Origin: Bacteroidales bacterium
GTDB lineage: Bacteria; Bacteroidota; Bacteroidia; Bacteroidales; F082
Reading direction: 5' to 3'
DNA: 64,000 nt
Assembly (NCBI GenBank): GCA_017538795.1
Contig: JAFYIE010000023.1
Coordinates: 1 to 64,000, forward strand
The translations under genes and the position numbers were made by a program. The notes beneath the pieces are model-generated. The model made no database searches and was not told where the DNA came from. It saw nothing but the letters and a program-made list of their open reading frames with translations. Shown one piece after another: positions 7,768 to 15,800 of the stretch. The first letter of the stretch is position 1; the number at the start of each line of letters is the position of its first letter.

Positions 7768-9810
7768 TTCATTGATATTCCTTACTGAAACCCCGTTTTT
7801 GAAGTTATCGAGTCCTTCTTTTAGGAACTGGACGAAGCCGTCTTTATCGAGGTTGTAGGCACGGGGCTCGTGGAGGAGCTCGCCGTTGTGACCCATGAGG
7901 CAATAATATGGCTGGGCGTTGGTGCCGAATTTAGTGATTTGGAAGTCGGCATATTTGCGTCCGATAGTTTTTTTCATCTTACCATCGCCACCTTTAACCC
8001 ATTCTTCCTCAGGAAGTTTAGTCTTGTCGTCGACATACAAAGCAACGATAATGAAGTCGTCACGCAACATCTTCAAGACGCGAGGATCGCTCCAGACGTT
8101 AGCCTCCATCTCACGGCAGTTCACGCATCCGTGACCAGTAAAATCGACGTAAAGCGGCTTGTTTTGAGCCTTCGCGCAAGCCAAAGCCTGCTCATAATCG
8201 AAGTAGCCTTTCAATCCGTGAGGCAGATGGAATATATCGGCAAAACGAGGCTCAGCGCAGAGCTCAGCGGTTGGTTTGGCCTCATTTTGTTCGACTTGAA
8301 CGGCAGGAACGGCTCTCACATTTTGCTGAATATATTCGATAATCTTATCAGCGTTCTCCTGATTGATACGTTTGAGATCGAAATCGAGGGTTTGTTGTGG
8401 AGGAAGATATCCAGAGAGGGCCTTCAGAGGAGCGCCCCACATGCCAGGAATCATGTAAACGACGAAGGTAAAGGTAATGATACTCAATATCAAACGGCCG
8501 ACGCCAATTGACTCGACAGGGTCGTCGTTTTTAAATCTGATTTTTCCGATAAGATAGAATCCGAGCATTGCGAAGCACACGATCCAGATACCGAGGTAGA
8601 CCTCGCGGTCGAGCAGATGCCAGTGGTATGTCTGGTCGGCGACGCTCAGGAACTTGAAGCCGAGCGCAACCTCGATGAAACCGAGGATTACTTTCACTGT
8701 GTTGAGCCAGCCACCGCTCTTTGGCAGATTTTTCAGCATTGACGGGAACAACGCGAAGAGTGCAAACGGCAATGCGAATGTGCAGGCGTAGCAGAACATG
8801 GTAAGAATTGGAGTCCAGAACTCGCCTGAAGTCGATTTGATGAGCACTGTTCCAACGATAGGACCTGTGCAGGCGAATGAAACGAGTACCAAAGTCAATG
8901 CCATGAAGAACACGCCGGCGAGACCTTTCTTATCAGAATTGGCATCAGATTTGTTGACCAAGCTGCTTGGGAGCACGATTTCGAACGCTCCAAAGAACGA
9001 TGCCGCAAACACCATAAATACCAAGAAGAAGATGATATTCGGAATCCAGTGTGTTGACAACCAGTTAAATATATCGCCAGTGACGCTGTCGCCACCGAAA
9101 ATCCATGTCACCATAATGATGATTGCGATTGGCAGAGTGTAAAGCAACACTATGAAAATGAAGTACATAATGGCTTTGAAGCGGCCTGCCGCTTTGTTTT
9201 CGCTACCATGAAGGAAGAACGACACCGTCATCGGGATCATCGGGAAGACGCAAGGTGTAAGCAATGCCGCCAAGCCCCAGAGGATAGCCTGAAGTATCAT
9301 AGAAAGAAGGCTGTCACCAGACTTTTCAGCATCAGCATTTGAAACAGTTCCAGTGTTGAGGTTTATGTCAAACTCAACAACTGTCGGAGGCAGACACTGG
9401 CCGTCGTTGCAGACCATGTATTCCAGTTCGCCTTTCACTGAAACAGGTTCTTTTCCAAGAACTTTCACCTTTTGAGTAAATATCGCTTCTTTCTCGAAGA
9501 AACGCAGTTCCATATCGAAGACAGGATCTTGAAGCACGATAGCTTCGCTTTCCGTCACAACGCCAACTCTTTCATAATCAGTTGCTTCTGCAAAGTAAAA
9601 AGCTGTCGGAATCGGGCCGCCGTCAGCGATGTTTTGTGAATAAACATGCCATCCGGCTTCAATGTCAGCCTTGAAAATGACGTTGTATTCATTATTTCCG
9701 AGCGATTCGGTCGAGAAGCTCCATTGTACAGGGTCATAAATCTGAGCAACCGATGTCAACGGCATTATAAACGAAATAATTAAAGCGAAAAATAAGTTAA
9801 GCCTTTTCAT
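7765..9810 (-). CDS. dsbD: Thiol:disulfide interchange protein DsbD
   Basis: 681 residues with the full DsbD layout. A signal peptide (to about residue 22) leads to the periplasmic alpha domain with the redox cysteines in MVCNDGQCLPP. The membrane domain spans about residues 165-450 with eight or so hydrophobic helices and the paired cysteines in LLTPCVFPMIP and SFACTGPIVG. The C-terminal thioredoxin-like domain carries GHGCVNCREME. DsbD passes electrons from cytoplasmic thioredoxin to periplasmic thiol proteins. The gene is alone on its strand, with a -7 box 56 bases upstream, and ends within the shared terminator. Confidence 0.93.
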   Translation of the reverse strand: MKRLNLFFALIISFIMPLTSVAQIYDPVQWSFSTESLGNNEYNVIFKADIEAGWHVYSQNIADGGPIPTAFYFAEATDYERVGVVTESEAIVLQDPVFDMELRFFEKEAIFTQKVKVLGKEPVSVKGELEYMVCNDGQCLPPTVVEFDINLNTGTVSNADAEKSGDSLLSMILQAILWGLAALLTPCVFPMIPMTVSFFLHGSENKAAGRFKAIMYFIFIVLLYTLPIAIIIMVTWIFGGDSVTGDIFNWLSTHWIPNIIFFLVFMVFAASFFGAFEIVLPSSLVNKSDANSDKKGLAGVFFMALTLVLVSFACTGPIVGTVLIKSTSGEFWTPILTMFCYACTFALPFALFALFPSMLKNLPKSGGWLNTVKVILGFIEVALGFKFLSVADQTYHWHLLDREVYLGIWIVCFAMLGFYLIGKIRFKNDDPVESIGVGRLILSIITFTFVVYMIPGMWGAPLKALSGYLPPQQTLDFDLKRINQENADKIIEYIQQNVRAVPAVQVEQNEAKPTAELCAEPRFADIFHLPHGLKGYFDYEQALACAKAQNKPLYVDFTGHGCVNCREMEANVWSDPRVLKMLRDDFIIVALYVDDKTKLPEEEWVKGGDGKMKKTIGRKYADFQITKFGTNAQPYYCLMGHNGELLHEPRAYNLDKDGFVQFLKEGLDNFKNGVSVRNINE

Positions 9811-9865
9811 AGTTAATTGATAATCAATGATTTAATTTTAATACTCGTATTTCAAATACAAGCTA

Positions 9866-9873
9866 CAAAGGTA
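9866..9873 (-). promoter_or_regulatory. -7 box (TACCTTTG) for dsbD
   Basis: On the minus strand TACCTTTG matches TAnnTTTG, 55 bases upstream of the dsbD ATG. The surrounding spacer between tilS and dsbD is AT-rich. Confidence 0.5.
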
Positions 9874-9885
9874 TGAAATAAATTT

Positions 9886-11196
9886 TTATTCTCCAAATTT
9901 TATTTCATAAATAGTTTTGGTTTTGCCGGTGATTTTGAATCTGTCGTCGATACGATGGCCGACAATCCATACGATTTGGTCGTTGGAATCAACGAGAATC
10001 GGGGTAGTTTTCTTTTGGAAAGTTGTAAAATTGTGATCGTTAAAAAAATCCGAGACGAGCTTTGTGCCGCGCATCCCGAGAGGACGAAAACGGTCGCCCT
10101 GCTGCCAAGTGCGGGTTTTTAGAGGCAGATTAAGTTTGTCGTAATCGAGTTGGGCGATATTTGAGTTAGAAGTTAGGAGTGAGAAGTTAGGAGTTCTTTC
10201 GAAACTTTCAAATTTAAGGGTATTATTGGCATTAAAGGCATTAATGGTCTTATGGAAAATATCAATCGACTCTTTTTCGATAACTAATTGATAGTCAGAA
10301 GAATAAAATTCTTTGCCAGATTCGGAGTTGAGAGAAGAAAAAATTGATTCGCATTGGGAATAGGAGAAGCCGAAGGTTCGAATCCACTCAAAAAGAAGCT
10401 GGAGACGAAAAGGATTTCTCGACTCCGCTACGCTACGCTCGAAATGACATTTGGAGATTGAGTGCAAAACGCCGTTGACGGTTTCGATTTGAGACAATTT
10501 TTCGTGTAAAAGCTCTCTATATAATTGATTTTCAGCAGACAAATGGTTTACTGATTCCAAAATCTTTTCTCTGGCATCAGGCTTAATGCTGTCGAAAACA
10601 GGCATAAGATCATGACGAATTTTATTTCTGAAATAGACTGTATCCTGATTGGTGCTGTCCTCGCGCCATTGGATGCCATTTTCAATCGCAAATTTCTTGA
10701 TTTCTTCTCGTGACGCCCAAAGTAAAGGTCTGATATACAATCCATTACACGGTTGCATCGCTTTCAAACCTTTGATGCCTGAACCACGCAGAAGGTTAAT
10801 GAAAAAGGTTTCGATTTGATCATCGGCATGATGGGCTAGAGCGAGTTTATCATAGTCTGTTTTTAAAAGTTCATCAAACCATGCATAACGAAGTTCACGA
10901 GCCGCCATCTCGATGGAAAGCTTTTGATTTTCAACGATTTTCATTGTATCAAACTGCTTCACATAGAGTTTCACTCCTACCCTTTCGGCGTATTCACGAA
11001 CAAATTGTTCATCGCCATCGGATTCAGCGCCACGAAGATGGAAATTGCAATGCGCGAAAGCGATGTCGTAGCCGTAACGCCTTAATAATTCCGCCAACAC
11101 CATCGAGTCGACACCGCCGCTTAGGGCAACGAGAATGCGGTCACCTTTATTAATAAGGTGTTGCTCGTTGATGTATTTTGGGAATTGTTCAATCAT
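9886..11196 (-). CDS. tilS: tRNA(Ile)-lysidine synthetase, with two inserted repeat peptides
   Basis: TilS converts C34 of the CAU-anticodon tRNA-Ile to lysidine so that it reads AUA. The 436-residue protein has the PP-loop SGGVDS at residues 26-31, LAHHADDQIETF near residue 125, GIKGLKAM and RPLL near 150-165, and a C-terminal domain with TWQQGDRFRPLGMRGTK. The ATG at 11196 was chosen because it overlaps the upstream stop codon (TAATG) and homologues begin at MIEQF. Two segments look foreign: residues about 250-262 (CHFERSVAESRNP) come from a GTCATTTCGA-type interspersed repeat, and residues about 333-344 (RTPNFSLLTSNSN) from a reiterated 7-8 base motif. Both sit between conserved domains, so the enzyme is probably still active. 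Confidence 0.9.
   Translation of the reverse strand: MIEQFPKYINEQHLINKGDRILVALSGGVDSMVLAELLRRYGYDIAFAHCNFHLRGAESDGDEQFVREYAERVGVKLYVKQFDTMKIVENQKLSIEMAARELRYAWFDELLKTDYDKLALAHHADDQIETFFINLLRGSGIKGLKAMQPCNGLYIRPLLWASREEIKKFAIENGIQWREDSTNQDTVYFRNKIRHDLMPVFDSIKPDAREKILESVNHLSAENQLYRELLHEKLSQIETVNGVLHSISKCHFERSVAESRNPFRLQLLFEWIRTFGFSYSQCESIFSSLNSESGKEFYSSDYQLVIEKESIDIFHKTINAFNANNTLKFESFERTPNFSLLTSNSNIAQLDYDKLNLPLKTRTWQQGDRFRPLGMRGTKLVSDFFNDHNFTTFQKKTTPILVDSNDQIVWIVGHRIDDRFKITGKTKTIYEIKFGE
10163..10196 (-). repeat. Reiterated AACTTCTnAC-type microrepeat inside tilS
   Basis: On the minus strand the motif CCTAACTTCT occurs twice with CACT between and continues with AACTC. It is translated as TPNFSLLTSNS within a poorly conserved part of TilS. 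Similar reiterated TAACTTCT strings are scattered in other Bacteroidota genomes. Confidence 0.55.
10411..10449 (-). repeat. GTCATTTCGA-family interspersed repeat (half element) inside tilS
   Basis: On the minus strand the segment starts TGTCATTTCGAGCG, continues with reiterated TAGCG and ends GAGAAATCC. The same ends appear in the beta-mannosidase and mutS2 genes. The frame of tilS is kept. Confidence 0.75.
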
Positions 11197-11813
11197 TAGA
11201 AATACAAATAAACAAGTAAAAATCCGATGCCGAGGCCAACGGCGGTGCAGATAGCGTACCACATAAGTTTTTTCCAAGGCGACGCGTCAGGCTCGAGAAC
11301 TTCCTCTATCTTTTTCTTAGGAATGATATCACCTACAAAAATTTCGTCTTTCTCAACATTTTCAATGGATTCAGGAAGTGCGGGCTCCAAAAAAACAAAT
11401 TCCTGGTCTTTGATTTTATGCGCCTTGCCATGGAAATAATAGTCTACACAATAGTTATTTTCCAGCAAGATTATCACACCGGTATTGTCATCTTCAGTAG
11501 ATTTTGCCACAATTTTAGCGCGACGACCGTAATTTTGCTTCAAAAGGATCTCGTTATCATCGACGGTGAGATAACCGACTACAGATTCGGTTTCCTGTGT
11601 TTCTTTAACAGCAGACGTAAGATAAATCACAAGAAGGCTCACCGCCAGGGTGCTCAAATCGTCATGTAGACCAATAACAACTTGATTATCAGCAAGTTCA
11701 TAAAACCAAAAATTCACTTCAGGATTGAAAGAATGTGGATACAATTTTATCCATTCCTTCACCAGACCTTTCACTTCGTCTTTCTGTAAGCCTTTAACTT
11801 TAATATAATCCAT
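11196..11813 (-). CDS. Uncharacterised protein with C-terminal membrane anchor
   Basis: 205 residues, not recognised. Residues 1-160 are soluble and mixed alpha/beta with many acidic residues; a single hydrophobic helix at the very end (about residues 183-204, MWYAICTAVGLGIGFLLVYL) suggests a tail-anchored inner membrane protein with the bulk in the cytoplasm. No signal peptide and no conserved catalytic motif were seen. The stop codon overlaps the tilS ATG (TAATG) and the start lies two bases after the flavin reductase stop, so the three genes form one operon. Repeat-free and with ordinary codon use. Function unknown. Confidence 0.75.
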   Translation of the reverse strand: MDYIKVKGLQKDEVKGLVKEWIKLYPHSFNPEVNFWFYELADNQVVIGLHDDLSTLAVSLLVIYLTSAVKETQETESVVGYLTVDDNEILLKQNYGRRAKIVAKSTEDDNTGVIILLENNYCVDYYFHGKAHKIKDQEFVFLEPALPESIENVEKDEIFVGDIIPKKKIEEVLEPDASPWKKLMWYAICTAVGLGIGFLLVYLYF

Positions 11814-11815
11814 AA

Positions 11816-12415
11816 TTATTTGTTTTTCGGTGTGGAAGTTTTCCTTTTATGTTGAATTTTTTCTATTGAGAAGCCGAATTTACCTATCTTTTCACCTAAA
11901 GCGTAGTATTTACCATGCGAATATGTTATCAGATCAGCCTGATTAAGTTGGAAAAGTCCTGTGCTCGGGTCGAAATATTTCTCATCGCCATTTACTGCGA
12001 CGACTTCCGCAAGAAACATATCATGCGTACCTAATTCCTTGATTTCCACCACTTTGCATTCTATATTCAAAGGTGATTCGGCTATCAACGGCGCCTTCAC
12101 TATTTGTGCTTTCTCTGGAGTCAAGTGCATCTCCTTGAATTAGTTGTAGTCTCTTCCCGAACGCACGCCACACCAGTCTGTAGCCTTCGCGAGGTTCTCA
12201 GTAGTGAGATTTATCACAAACTCTTTTGTTCTCATTATGATATCGTGGGAATGTCGTTCTTTCCTCACCGAGACATAGCACATCGGCGGGTCGGAGCACA
12301 CTGTTCCTGTCCATGCCACTGTGATGATGTTGTAGTTTTCCGGGCTGTCGCCGCACGAGACCATCACCACCGGCAAGGGATAGATCATATTTCCGGGTTT
12401 AAATGTCTTTTTCAT
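11816..12415 (-). pseudogene. Flavin reductase-like protein, interrupted by an in-frame TAA
   Basis: Two consecutive same-frame pieces together make one flavin reductase-like (FMN-binding split barrel) protein of about 198 residues. The first piece runs from the ATG at 12415 (MKKTFKPGNMIYPLPVVMVS) to a TAA at 12140-12142; the second continues directly with FKEMHLTPEKAQIV and ends at 11816. The expected text around the break is DYN-K-FKEMHL, so one base change (AAA to TAA) explains it. The cofactor-site phrases AWTGTVCSDPPMCYVSVRKE and FVINLTTENLA are intact. An ATG four codons after the stop could allow restart of the second half. Members bind FMN and reduce flavins or metals; the role here is unknown. 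It heads the operon with the membrane protein and tilS. Confidence 0.75.
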
Positions 12416-12419
12416 AGTG

Positions 12420-12427
12420 CAAAAATA
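12420..12427 (-). promoter_or_regulatory. -7 box (TATTTTTG) four bases before the flavin reductase ATG
   Basis: On the minus strand TATTTTTG lies just after the T-tract of the korB terminator and only four bases before the ATG at 12415. If used, transcription would start at or beside the start codon, giving a leaderless message. Confidence 0.45.
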
Positions 12428-12429
12428 AA

Positions 12430-12457
12430 AAAATCCCGTCAATAATGGCGGGATTTT
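12430..12457 (-). terminator. Rho-independent terminator after korB
   Basis: On the minus strand an A-tract leads into ATCCCGCC, loop ATTATT, GACGGGAT and a T-tract. It lies 17 bases beyond the korB stop and separates korAB from the flavin reductase-tilS operon. Confidence 0.8.
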
Positions 12458-12473
12458 TTGAATTTATTGGATA

Positions 12474-13508
12474 TTAATCAATATTCCAAGTTGTACCGCT
12501 GTTGAGGAGGTCATCGACAGTCTTGATGTTCGACTTCGCCGATTCTCTCTCGATGACGTCGGTGAGGCAGTCGTCGTAGGTCGGAGCTTCCACGTTGCGG
12601 ATAACACCGATAGCGACTGGGAACGCCGGAGGCATCATGTGAGCGAGCATCATGTGGATACCTGTGTTCTCTTCTTTCTCGTCGTGAACGAGGATATCCT
12701 TTTCTGTGATGCCGTTTTCGCCGATTGTTACGACTTCGAGCTTGTTTCCATTGAGACGCAGACCTTTATTTCTCTCCTTACCGAAGATGAGAGGTTTGCC
12801 GTGTTCGCACTTCACCTGCATATCGTCGCGGACGTCTTTGCCTGTGATGTTTTCATGAACGCCGTTCGAGAAAATCATACAGTTCTGAAGCACCTCGATG
12901 ACTGACATACCGTCGTGTTTCTGAGCTCTCATGCAGATATCGGTGAGTTCCTTGGTGTTGACATCAACGCCACGGGCGAAGAACTTGCCGCCAGCGCCGA
13001 TGACGAGTTCACCGACATTGAATGGATCCTCGTAAGTACCTTGTGGAGAAGTCTTTGTGACTGTGCCACGGAATGTACATGGTGAGAACTGGCCTTTTGT
13101 CATACCGTAGATACGGTTGTTGAACAGAAGGAGGTTCATGTCCATGTTACGGCGGACAGCGTGGATGAAGTGGTTACCACCGATAGCTGTGCAGTCGCCG
13201 TCACCAGAGACGATCCATACTGAGAGGTTAGGATTCGCGAGCTTCACACCTGTTGCGATAGCGCAAGCGCGGCCATGGATGCTGTGGAATCCGTAGGTGT
13301 TCATATAGTGCGGGAAACGTGATGAGCAGCCGATACCTGAGACGACGCAGATGTCTTCTTTTCTCTTACCGAGCTGTGGGAACACGTCCTGCAAAACTTT
13401 CAAGATAGCGTGGTCACCGCAACCTGGGCACCATTTCACTATCTGATCGCAAACGAAATCTTCTTTAGTAAGATTAACAACCTGATTATTTAAATTTGTG
13501 TTTTCCAT
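12474..13508 (-). CDS. korB: 2-oxoacid:ferredoxin oxidoreductase, beta subunit
   Basis: 344 residues; the thiamine diphosphate subunit of a 2-oxoglutarate-type ferredoxin oxidoreductase, which makes acyl-CoA and reduced ferredoxin from a 2-oxoacid. Evidence: KWCPGCGDHAIL near residue 26, VVSGIGCSSRFPHYMNTYGF near 57, the TPP/Mg motif SGDGDCTAIGGNHFIHAVRR near 100, and LLLFNNRIYGMTKGQFSP near 128. The N-terminal part lacks ferredoxin domains, so the electron acceptor must be a separate protein such as the nearby 55-residue ferredoxin. It begins seven bases after korA and is followed by a terminator. Substrate preference (2-oxoglutarate, pyruvate or branched-chain) is assigned by similarity only. 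Confidence 0.9.
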   Translation of the reverse strand: MENTNLNNQVVNLTKEDFVCDQIVKWCPGCGDHAILKVLQDVFPQLGKRKEDICVVSGIGCSSRFPHYMNTYGFHSIHGRACAIATGVKLANPNLSVWIVSGDGDCTAIGGNHFIHAVRRNMDMNLLLFNNRIYGMTKGQFSPCTFRGTVTKTSPQGTYEDPFNVGELVIGAGGKFFARGVDVNTKELTDICMRAQKHDGMSVIEVLQNCMIFSNGVHENITGKDVRDDMQVKCEHGKPLIFGKERNKGLRLNGNKLEVVTIGENGITEKDILVHDEKEENTGIHMMLAHMMPPAFPVAIGVIRNVEAPTYDDCLTDVIERESAKSNIKTVDDLLNSGTTWNID

Positions 13509-13515
13509 AGTAATC

Positions 13516-15357
13516 TTATTTTAAAAGGTCATTAAACTTATTTTCTAACTCTGCTGTGAGGAATGGCAGACCCTGAATCTTGTTGAATTGCTCATATTTG
13601 AAGTCAGGCATCTTCTCTCTGAGATAGTTCACGAACTGACCGTTGTTGTTCTCACAGACGACGATTTTCTTGTGGCCGCTCAACACCTTTGCTGTGTTCT
13701 TTGGCAGAGGCATGATGTGGCGGAAGTGTGCGTGAGCGACTGACTTGCCTTCTTCGAGCATCTTCTCGATGACTGAGAGGACAACGCCATATGTGCCGCC
13801 CCAGCTCACCACGAGGAGGTCAGCATTCGGGTCACCGACGATTTCCTGTTCAGGGATGAAGTTGGCGACGCGCTGTACTTTCTCTTCACGAAGCTCTGTC
13901 ATGAGCTGGTGGTTCTTCGGGTCGAGTGAGAGGTTACCGCTGCCGTTGGCTTTCTCAAGACCGCTGATACGGTGACGGAGACCTTCTGTTCCCGGGAGTG
14001 CCCACTGACGGCTGAGTTTTGCCTCGTCGCGTTTGTATGGTTGATATTCAGGATCGTTTGCCTTTGCGATTGGCGGGACGATAGCCGGAAGGTCAGCGAC
14101 TCTTGGAATGCGAAGGATTTCAGAACCGTTGCCGAGAGCACCTTCGGTGAGGAGGATGACAGGTGTCATGTGTTCCATAGCGAGCTTAGCGGCTTCGTAT
14201 GCTGAATAGAAGCAGTCGGCTGAGCTGCGAGCTGCCAAGACGATAAGAGGAGCATCACCGTTACGGCCGTAGAGAGCCTGCATGAGGTCGCTCTGCTCTG
14301 ACTTGGTTGGGAGACCTGTTGAAGGGCCACCACGCTGTACGTCGACGACGACGAGTGGAAGTTCTGTCATGACTGCGAGGCCGAGGGCTTCTGACTTCAG
14401 TGAGAGACCTGGACCTGATGTTGTGGTCACTGCCAAGCAGCCAGCAAATGAAGCGCCGAGTGATGAGCAGATACCTGCGATCTCGTCTTCAGCCTGGAAA
14501 GCCTTAACCTTTAAGTTTTTATATTTCACCAACTCTGCAAGGATATCTGTAGCAGGAGTGATAGGATATGATCCGCAGAAAATCTGACGGCCTGAACGCT
14601 CTGCTGCTGCCATCAAGCCCCATGCTGTAGCGACGTTACCAGTGATGTCACGGTATTTGCCTTTAGCGAGGTTAGCCGGTTCGATACGATATGTGTTGGC
14701 GAAAATTTCCATAGTGTCAGCGTAGCTGTAACCTGCTGCAACGACAGTCTGGTTAGCTTTGATGACGTCTGGTTTGTTCTTGAATTTATTGTTGAAATAT
14801 GCGTTCAACATGGTGATGTCACGGTTGAAGAGATACATCACGATGCCGAGAGCGAACATATTCTTCGACTTGAGCATTGCCTTGCGGTCCCAACCGAAGT
14901 CTTTCAAAGCCTCGAGTGTCATTGAGGTGATAGGGGCTTTGACGACTTTGTACTGGCTGAGGGTGTCATCCTGTGTCGGGTCGGTGGTGTAGCCGGCTTT
15001 CTCGAGAGCCTTGTCGTTCATCGAGTCGACGTCGAAGATGATTGTTGTGCCAGGTTTGAGCCAGCGCATGTTAGCTTTTATTGAAGCTGGGTTCATTGCG
15101 ACGAGCACATCGCAGAGGTCACCTGTGGTATGAACCGGTTTATGTCCGAAATGGACTTGGAATCCAGAGACGCCAGACACTGTACCTTGTGGTGGACGAA
15201 TCTCTCCAGGATAGTCTGGGAAGGTGGCAAAATCGTTACCTGCCAGAGCTGTTGAGTCGGAAAACAGGTTTCCTGTCAGCTGCATACCGTCGCCAGAGTC
15301 ACCCGCAAAACGAATGACAACGTGTTCAAGTTCTACAACTTTTGATCTGTTAGCCAT
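13516..15357 (-). CDS. korA: 2-oxoacid:ferredoxin oxidoreductase, fused gamma-alpha subunit
   Basis: 613 residues. Residues about 1-190 are the gamma domain (IRFAGDSGDGMQLTGNLFSD and FPDYPGEIRPPQGTVSG); residues about 205-430 are the pyrimidine-binding alpha domain (ITGNVATAWGLMAAAERSGR, SYPITPATDILAEL, FQAEDEIAGICSSLGAS, TTTSGPGLSLKSE); residues 480-613 form the C-terminal CoA-side domain. Gamma-alpha fusion is the usual KorA form in Bacteroidota. Together with korB it gives a two-gene enzyme that works in an anaerobic, possibly reductive, branch of the TCA cycle. A -7 box lies about 85 bases upstream, and the ferredoxin gene is divergent across a 214-base spacer. Confidence 0.92.
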   Translation of the reverse strand: MANRSKVVELEHVVIRFAGDSGDGMQLTGNLFSDSTALAGNDFATFPDYPGEIRPPQGTVSGVSGFQVHFGHKPVHTTGDLCDVLVAMNPASIKANMRWLKPGTTIIFDVDSMNDKALEKAGYTTDPTQDDTLSQYKVVKAPITSMTLEALKDFGWDRKAMLKSKNMFALGIVMYLFNRDITMLNAYFNNKFKNKPDVIKANQTVVAAGYSYADTMEIFANTYRIEPANLAKGKYRDITGNVATAWGLMAAAERSGRQIFCGSYPITPATDILAELVKYKNLKVKAFQAEDEIAGICSSLGASFAGCLAVTTTSGPGLSLKSEALGLAVMTELPLVVVDVQRGGPSTGLPTKSEQSDLMQALYGRNGDAPLIVLAARSSADCFYSAYEAAKLAMEHMTPVILLTEGALGNGSEILRIPRVADLPAIVPPIAKANDPEYQPYKRDEAKLSRQWALPGTEGLRHRISGLEKANGSGNLSLDPKNHQLMTELREEKVQRVANFIPEQEIVGDPNADLLVVSWGGTYGVVLSVIEKMLEEGKSVAHAHFRHIMPLPKNTAKVLSGHKKIVVCENNNGQFVNYLREKMPDFKYEQFNKIQGLPFLTAELENKFNDLLK

Positions 15358-15439
15358 AAGAAAATTGAATTTAATTTATTGTATTTTAATTACTTAGATA
15401 ATTTATTCGTCTTTATTTGAGGTTGCTCAAATTTTTCTG

Positions 15440-15447
15440 CAAAGGTA
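15440..15447 (-). promoter_or_regulatory. -7 box (TACCTTTG) for korAB
   Basis: On the minus strand TACCTTTG matches TAnnTTTG; leader to the korA ATG about 75 bases. The 15358-15571 spacer otherwise holds only AT-rich DNA and the ferredoxin promoter. Confidence 0.55.
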
Positions 15448-15538
15448 AGCATATATTTTTATATAAAAAAATAATTATGTAAAATTTTTGTCAAAAAAAA
15501 TATTTTTCAAAAAACGTGTTATGTATTGGAAAAACGCA

Positions 15539-15546
15539 TATCTTTG
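15539..15546 (+). promoter_or_regulatory. -7 box (TATCTTTG) for the ferredoxin gene
   Basis: TATCTTTG lies 25 bases before the ferredoxin ATG at 15572, back to back with the korA promoter about 90 bases away. Confidence 0.6.
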
Positions 15547-15571
15547 CAGAACATTTTTAAACAAAAAAAAT

Positions 15572-15739
15572 ATGGCATACAAAATTTTAGACAGCTGTGT
15601 AGCTTGCGGTACTTGCATCGACGAGTGCCCAGTCGGCGCTATTTCAGAAGGTAGCATCTATTCAATCAATGCAGACAACTGCGTTTCATGCGGAACATGC
15701 GCAAGCGTGTGCCCAAACGAGGCTATCGTAGAAGACTAA
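15572..15739 (+). CDS. Small 2[4Fe-4S] ferredoxin
   Basis: 55 residues. Two classic cluster motifs: CVACGTCIDECP (residues 9-20) and CVSCGTCASVCP (about 38-49), the clostridial-type bacterial ferredoxin pattern CxxCxxCxxxCP twice. The ATG at 15572 gives MAYKILDSCVACG, exactly the family start; an upstream in-frame ATG at 15488 would lie before the predicted promoter. Divergent from korA, it is a reasonable electron acceptor for the KorAB enzyme, though it may serve other enzymes. A strong terminator follows at 15761. Confidence 0.95.
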   Translation: MAYKILDSCVACGTCIDECPVGAISEGSIYSINADNCVSCGTCASVCPNEAIVED

Positions 15740-15760
15740 GAAATAAACACAGTGCACTGG

Positions 15761-15800
15761 AAAAAATTTCGGGCGGCCGCAGGCCACCCGAAATTTTTTA
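15761..15800. terminator. Strong bidirectional terminator
   Basis: AAAAAATTTCGGG and CCCGAAATTTTTT flank an inner GGCC-GCA-GGCC hairpin. It ends the ferredoxin transcript and, on the minus strand, the GH2 gene, whose TAA stop (15798-15800) is part of the distal tract. Confidence 0.9.

Noticed and set aside
11816..12442. Treating the two flavin reductase pieces as separate genes
   Set aside because: They are in the same frame, adjacent, and together match one family domain; the first possible start at 12442 lies inside the korB terminator.
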